Shown: one piece after another, positions 61,513 through 64,000 of the stretch
How the letters are laid out: each line of letters opens with the position of its first letter
How positions within the stretch are numbered: the stretch's first letter is position 1
DNA from: Pseudomonas sp. ML2-2023-3
GTDB taxonomy: Bacteria > Pseudomonadota > Gammaproteobacteria > Pseudomonadales > Pseudomonadaceae
DNA: 64,000 nt
NCBI RefSeq assembly: GCF_037055275.1
Contig: NZ_CP146343.1
Location: 320,001-384,000 of the forward strand
Direction of reading: 5' to 3'
Program-made: the position numbers and the translations under genes
Notes under the pieces: generated by a model
Seen by the model: the letters and a program-made list of their open reading frames with translations, nothing else
What the model was told of the DNA's origin: nothing
Databases searched by the model: none

Positions 61513-63444
61513 TTAACTCAGCCCTTTCACCGCCCAATCGCGGACCGCGGCATAGGGGTAGTTCTCCAATGCCGCAAAACCTGGAATGGCACGCGCTTTC
61601 ATCTTGGTGAACATCGGCACGCTGATCCCGCATAAAAACCGGGTCAGGCGTTCTGCCGGGGGATAACTTCCCGTGAACTCCTGATGCCTGTGGATAAAAG
61701 CACCACACAGAGCTTCGAAGTTTTTATCCACAAGCGGCATCAGTGCGGGCGGCTCCGGCAAGTGAGCGACCTGCCCAGCACACACTGAACAATGGCCGCA
61801 CTGCTGCGGCGCCTGCTCATCCCCAAAATACTGCGCCAGCCGGTAGCTCAAGCAGGTTTCACTGGCGAACAGCGCCAACATTGCGTGAATCCGCGTAATC
61901 TCGCCACGCTCGTGAGCCTTGAAGTAGGCATGCAGTTCCAGGCTCAGAGCCTGAGCATCAAAATCTTGAACCAACAGGCTGTAGACCTCGGTCATCTGCT
62001 TGCTTTCAAGTTCGATCCAGCCCTTCTCCTGAAAGTAATCCAGCGCTTTGACCACCCGGTTCCGATCAGCCTGATGCTGGCTGTACAGCCCGTCGAAATT
62101 CACCGTGGCCCAGGTTCTGGCTCGGCTGGAAGTCTGGATGATGGCCGAGACAAATTGCTGACGCTCGCCCTCAAACTTGGCCAGCAACACATCAGGTTCT
62201 ATCAGGAATTTGAAACGATACTCGGCGAAATAGGCATAGCGAGGGGCAATCAGGCCACGCAGTTCCAACTGGACCAACAAAGTCTTGAGCGGTAACTGAC
62301 GAATGTTGCTCTGATCGGACAGAGGCAGCAGCATGAACTCCCACTGCCCTTGCACAATTGCCTCACGCAACTCATCGAGTACATAGCGAATGCCCTGCAA
62401 CTCCGGCGTGTCGCCGTACACAAAGTTTTCCAGCACATTGAGGCTGTCGCGATTGGCCAGCACCAGGCACTCCGAGGGTGCGCCATCACGCCCTGCGCGG
62501 CCGATTTCCTGGCTGTAGTTTTCGATCGACTTGGGCAAGTCGAAATGCACCACGTTACGGATGTCGCTCTTGTCGATGCCCATGCCAAAGGCAATGGTGG
62601 CAACGATGCAATTCAACTGCCCGCCCATGAACTGGCGCTGAATGCCCTCGCGCTGATCATGGGGCAAACCGGCGTGATAGGCGTTGGCGCTAATCCCGTT
62701 CTGGTTCAAGTGCTGGGCAATGTGCTCGGCGGTCTTTTGCAGCGTGACATACACAATGCTCGGCTGACCGAGACGCTCGCCCATCCACTGCACCAGGCGC
62801 TGACGCTTGGCGGCACCAGTGACGGGCTCGACCCAAAGATTGAGATTGGCGCGATAGAAACCGGTGGTGATGACGTCCGACTCGGCAATCGCGAACTTGA
62901 CCTGCATGTCTGCGATCACATTAGGGGTCGCCGTCGCGGTCAGCAGCAGCGCTTGCGGGATATTGAACTGGCGCTGGTAGTCCGGAAGCTTCAGGTAGTC
63001 CGGACGGAAATTATGCCCCCACTCGGAAATACAGTGCGCTTCGTCCACCACCAGCAGGGAAATCGGCACTTGCTGCAAAAAGTTACGAAAGCGCTCGTTT
63101 TTCAGTCGCTCGACCGAAATCATCAGGATCTTCAACTCGCCCGCTTTCGCCCGGGCCATGACGGCGCTTGCCTCGTCGCGGCTTTGCGCCGAATCGATGC
63201 TGGCCGCTGCAATCCCGTGGCGCTGCAAAAAAGCCAATTGGTCCTGCATCAAGGCCAACAGCGGCGAAACCACTAGCGTCAGGTGAGGCAACAGCAGCGC
63301 CGGCAGTTGGTAGCACAGGGATTTGCCCGATCCCGTAGGGAAAATCGCCGCCGCTGAACGTCCAGCCAACACGGCACTGATCGCCGCTTCTTGCCCGGCA
63401 CGAAACTGTGGATAACCAAAGACCTGTTCCAGGGTGTTGTGCAT
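61513..63444 (-). CDS. RecQ-family ATP-dependent DNA helicase
   Basis: 643-residue 3'-to-5' helicase. The ATG at 63444 (MHNTLEQVFGYPQFRAGQ) has AGGAG 8 bases upstream. Q motif, Walker A TGSGKS at 37-42, DEAH at 134-137 with the aromatic-rich loop CISEWGHNFRPDY, TATATP, QEIGRAGRDG. The zinc site is ETCLSYRL..CGHCSVC near 535-560. The C-terminal end has no clear HRDC domain (GFAALENYPYAAVRDW is a short remnant-like helix), and a stretch of about 100 residues separates helicase and zinc regions. Hence a RecQ-like paralogue, perhaps not the main RecQ. Confidence 0.88.
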   Translation of the reverse strand: MHNTLEQVFGYPQFRAGQEAAISAVLAGRSAAAIFPTGSGKSLCYQLPALLLPHLTLVVSPLLALMQDQLAFLQRHGIAAASIDSAQSRDEASAVMARAKAGELKILMISVERLKNERFRNFLQQVPISLLVVDEAHCISEWGHNFRPDYLKLPDYQRQFNIPQALLLTATATPNVIADMQVKFAIAESDVITTGFYRANLNLWVEPVTGAAKRQRLVQWMGERLGQPSIVYVTLQKTAEHIAQHLNQNGISANAYHAGLPHDQREGIQRQFMGGQLNCIVATIAFGMGIDKSDIRNVVHFDLPKSIENYSQEIGRAGRDGAPSECLVLANRDSLNVLENFVYGDTPELQGIRYVLDELREAIVQGQWEFMLLPLSDQSNIRQLPLKTLLVQLELRGLIAPRYAYFAEYRFKFLIEPDVLLAKFEGERQQFVSAIIQTSSRARTWATVNFDGLYSQHQADRNRVVKALDYFQEKGWIELESKQMTEVYSLLVQDFDAQALSLELHAYFKAHERGEITRIHAMLALFASETCLSYRLAQYFGDEQAPQQCGHCSVCAGQVAHLPEPPALMPLVDKNFEALCGAFIHRHQEFTGSYPPAERLTRFLCGISVPMFTKMKARAIPGFAALENYPYAAVRDWAVKGLS

Positions 63445-63611
63445 GACTGTCACTCCTTTGACCGTTGCAAAGCGCAAGACTCTACGCCAGGTTTGCAGCC
63501 GATCGAGAAAAGGCCGGGGGCAAATTGAGAGGGGATGATACAGGGTCGAGCCAGGATGCCCTGAATAACCCTTTGTCAGGAGAAAACGCAAAATTTGGCA
63601 ATAACAGGATT

Positions 63612-63640
63612 TTGTCAGTAGTATTTATTGTGCATACGAT
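63612..63640 (+). promoter_or_regulatory. Sigma-70 promoter of brnT
   Basis: -35 TTGTCA (63612-63617), 17-base spacer, -10 TACGAT (63635-63640). Transcription would begin at or within a few bases of the brnT ATG. TGCAT (63631-63635) and ATGCA (63647-63651) form an inverted repeat over the -10, a possible BrnA site. Confidence 0.6.
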
Positions 63641-63646
63641 AAATTG

Positions 63647-63919
63647 ATGCAAATAACCTACGACATCACCAAACGCAACAAGACGCTAATCGAGCGAGGC
63701 CTTGATTTCGCTGACGCAAAAACCCTATTTGCAGGTCATCACTTCACATCTGAAGACTCACGCCAGGATTACGGCGAAGTCCGACTAATCAGCATCGGCC
63801 TGTTACAGGAGCGCATGATTGTTTTGGTCTGGACACCGCGCGGCGCGGACCGCCGTATTATTTCCATGAGGAAAGCCAATGAGCGCGAACAAGCACTCTA
63901 CGCCCATCGACTGGGTTGA
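63647..63919 (+). CDS. brnT: BrnT-family ribonuclease toxin
   Basis: 90-residue toxin of a type II toxin-antitoxin pair with a RelE-like RNase fold. MQITYDITKRNKTLIERGLDFADAK, GEVRLISIGLL, VLVWTPRGADRRIISMRKANERE fits the BrnT pattern (F..A..F, R..IG, V.(Y/W)T.R....RIIS.R.A...E). A TTG directly before the ATG is also in frame. Almost no ribosome site is seen. Overlaps brnA by 41 bases. Acts by cutting RNA when free of BrnA; the class is clear, activity here is inferred. Confidence 0.9.
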   Translation: MQITYDITKRNKTLIERGLDFADAKTLFAGHHFTSEDSRQDYGEVRLISIGLLQERMIVLVWTPRGADRRIISMRKANEREQALYAHRLG

Positions 63920-64000
63920 CCCGGATGACGCGCCCGAACTGACAGAAGCCTTTTTTGAAGCTGCCGACGAGTTCAAAGGTCCGCTGTTGATTAAACGCGG
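63879..64000 (+). CDS. brnA: BrnA-family antitoxin, N-terminal part
   Basis: Partial gene cut by the right edge (about 40 codons). MSANKHSTPIDWVDPDDAPELTEAFF has the NKHST..DWVDPDDAPELT opening characteristic of BrnA, the antitoxin that neutralises BrnT and represses the operon through a ribbon-helix-helix domain at its missing C-terminus. GAGGAAA lies before the ATG, inside brnT. Confidence 0.88.
   Translation, partial: MSANKHSTPIDWVDPDDAPELTEAFFEAADEFKGPLLIKR

Overview
The window is a conserved chromosomal stretch from a Pseudomonas, most likely of the fluorescens/fragi side of the genus. The reasons are gene order and protein sequence. The runs hemE-gltDB-damX-aroBK-pilQPONM/ponA, maeB-nuclease-rpmE/priA-argS-ftsN-like-hslVU, phaF-ubiEJB-hisIE-tatABC-rsmE-chemoreceptor-ABC transporter-opgGH-dtd-pip and the hut cluster follow, as I remember it, the order around PA5034-PA5091 of P. 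aeruginosa. Base composition is moderately GC-rich, and the intergenic gaps carry two Pseudomonas-type REP families. No rRNA, tRNA, CRISPR array, prophage or insertion sequence was seen.

Layout. 1-158: start of a secreted chitin-active LPMO, cut by the window edge. 548-7751: heme synthesis (hemE) and glutamate synthase (gltBD). 8084-15465: minus-strand block pilM-N-O-P-Q, aroK, aroB, damX, joining type IV pilus assembly to the shikimate pathway and cell division. 15669-18095: ponA, divergent from pilM. 18169-20199: an accessory class-3 lipase with an N-terminal domain of the type VI effector kind. 20423-23057: malic enzyme, a nuclease and ribosomal protein L31. 23177-30168: priA, argS, an FtsN-like SPOR protein, and the hslVU protease. 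30309-32577: remains of the polyhydroxyalkanoate locus (DUF971, phaF, a PHA_gran_rgn protein) without synthase, depolymerase, phaD or phaI. 32684-38713: ubiEJB, hisIE, tatABC, rsmE. 38855-42434: two tandem chemoreceptors. 42484-45075: amino-acid ABC transporter. 45368-49604: opgGH for osmoregulated glucans. 49836-51241: dtd and pip. 51416-61469: complete histidine utilisation cluster hutF/hutCDUHTIG. 61513-63444: a RecQ-family helicase. 63647-64000: a BrnT/BrnA toxin-antitoxin pair, with brnA cut by the window end.

How it works together. Most genes are housekeeping. The hut genes form one regulon: HutC sites sit in front of hutF/hutC and at hutU, where a sigma-54 promoter lies just upstream. 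Both chemoreceptors have a flagellar sigma-28-type promoter of identical spacing, which suggests the pair arose by duplication including the promoter. The most notable departures from the usual gene order are the missing pha synthase genes, the lipase inserted between ponA and maeB, the receptor pair with a halved sensor, and a terminator hairpin that doubles as signal-peptide codons between rpmE and the nuclease gene.

Family and synteny statements rest on recall of known proteins, not on a database search. Start codons were chosen from ribosome-binding sites and family N-termini.
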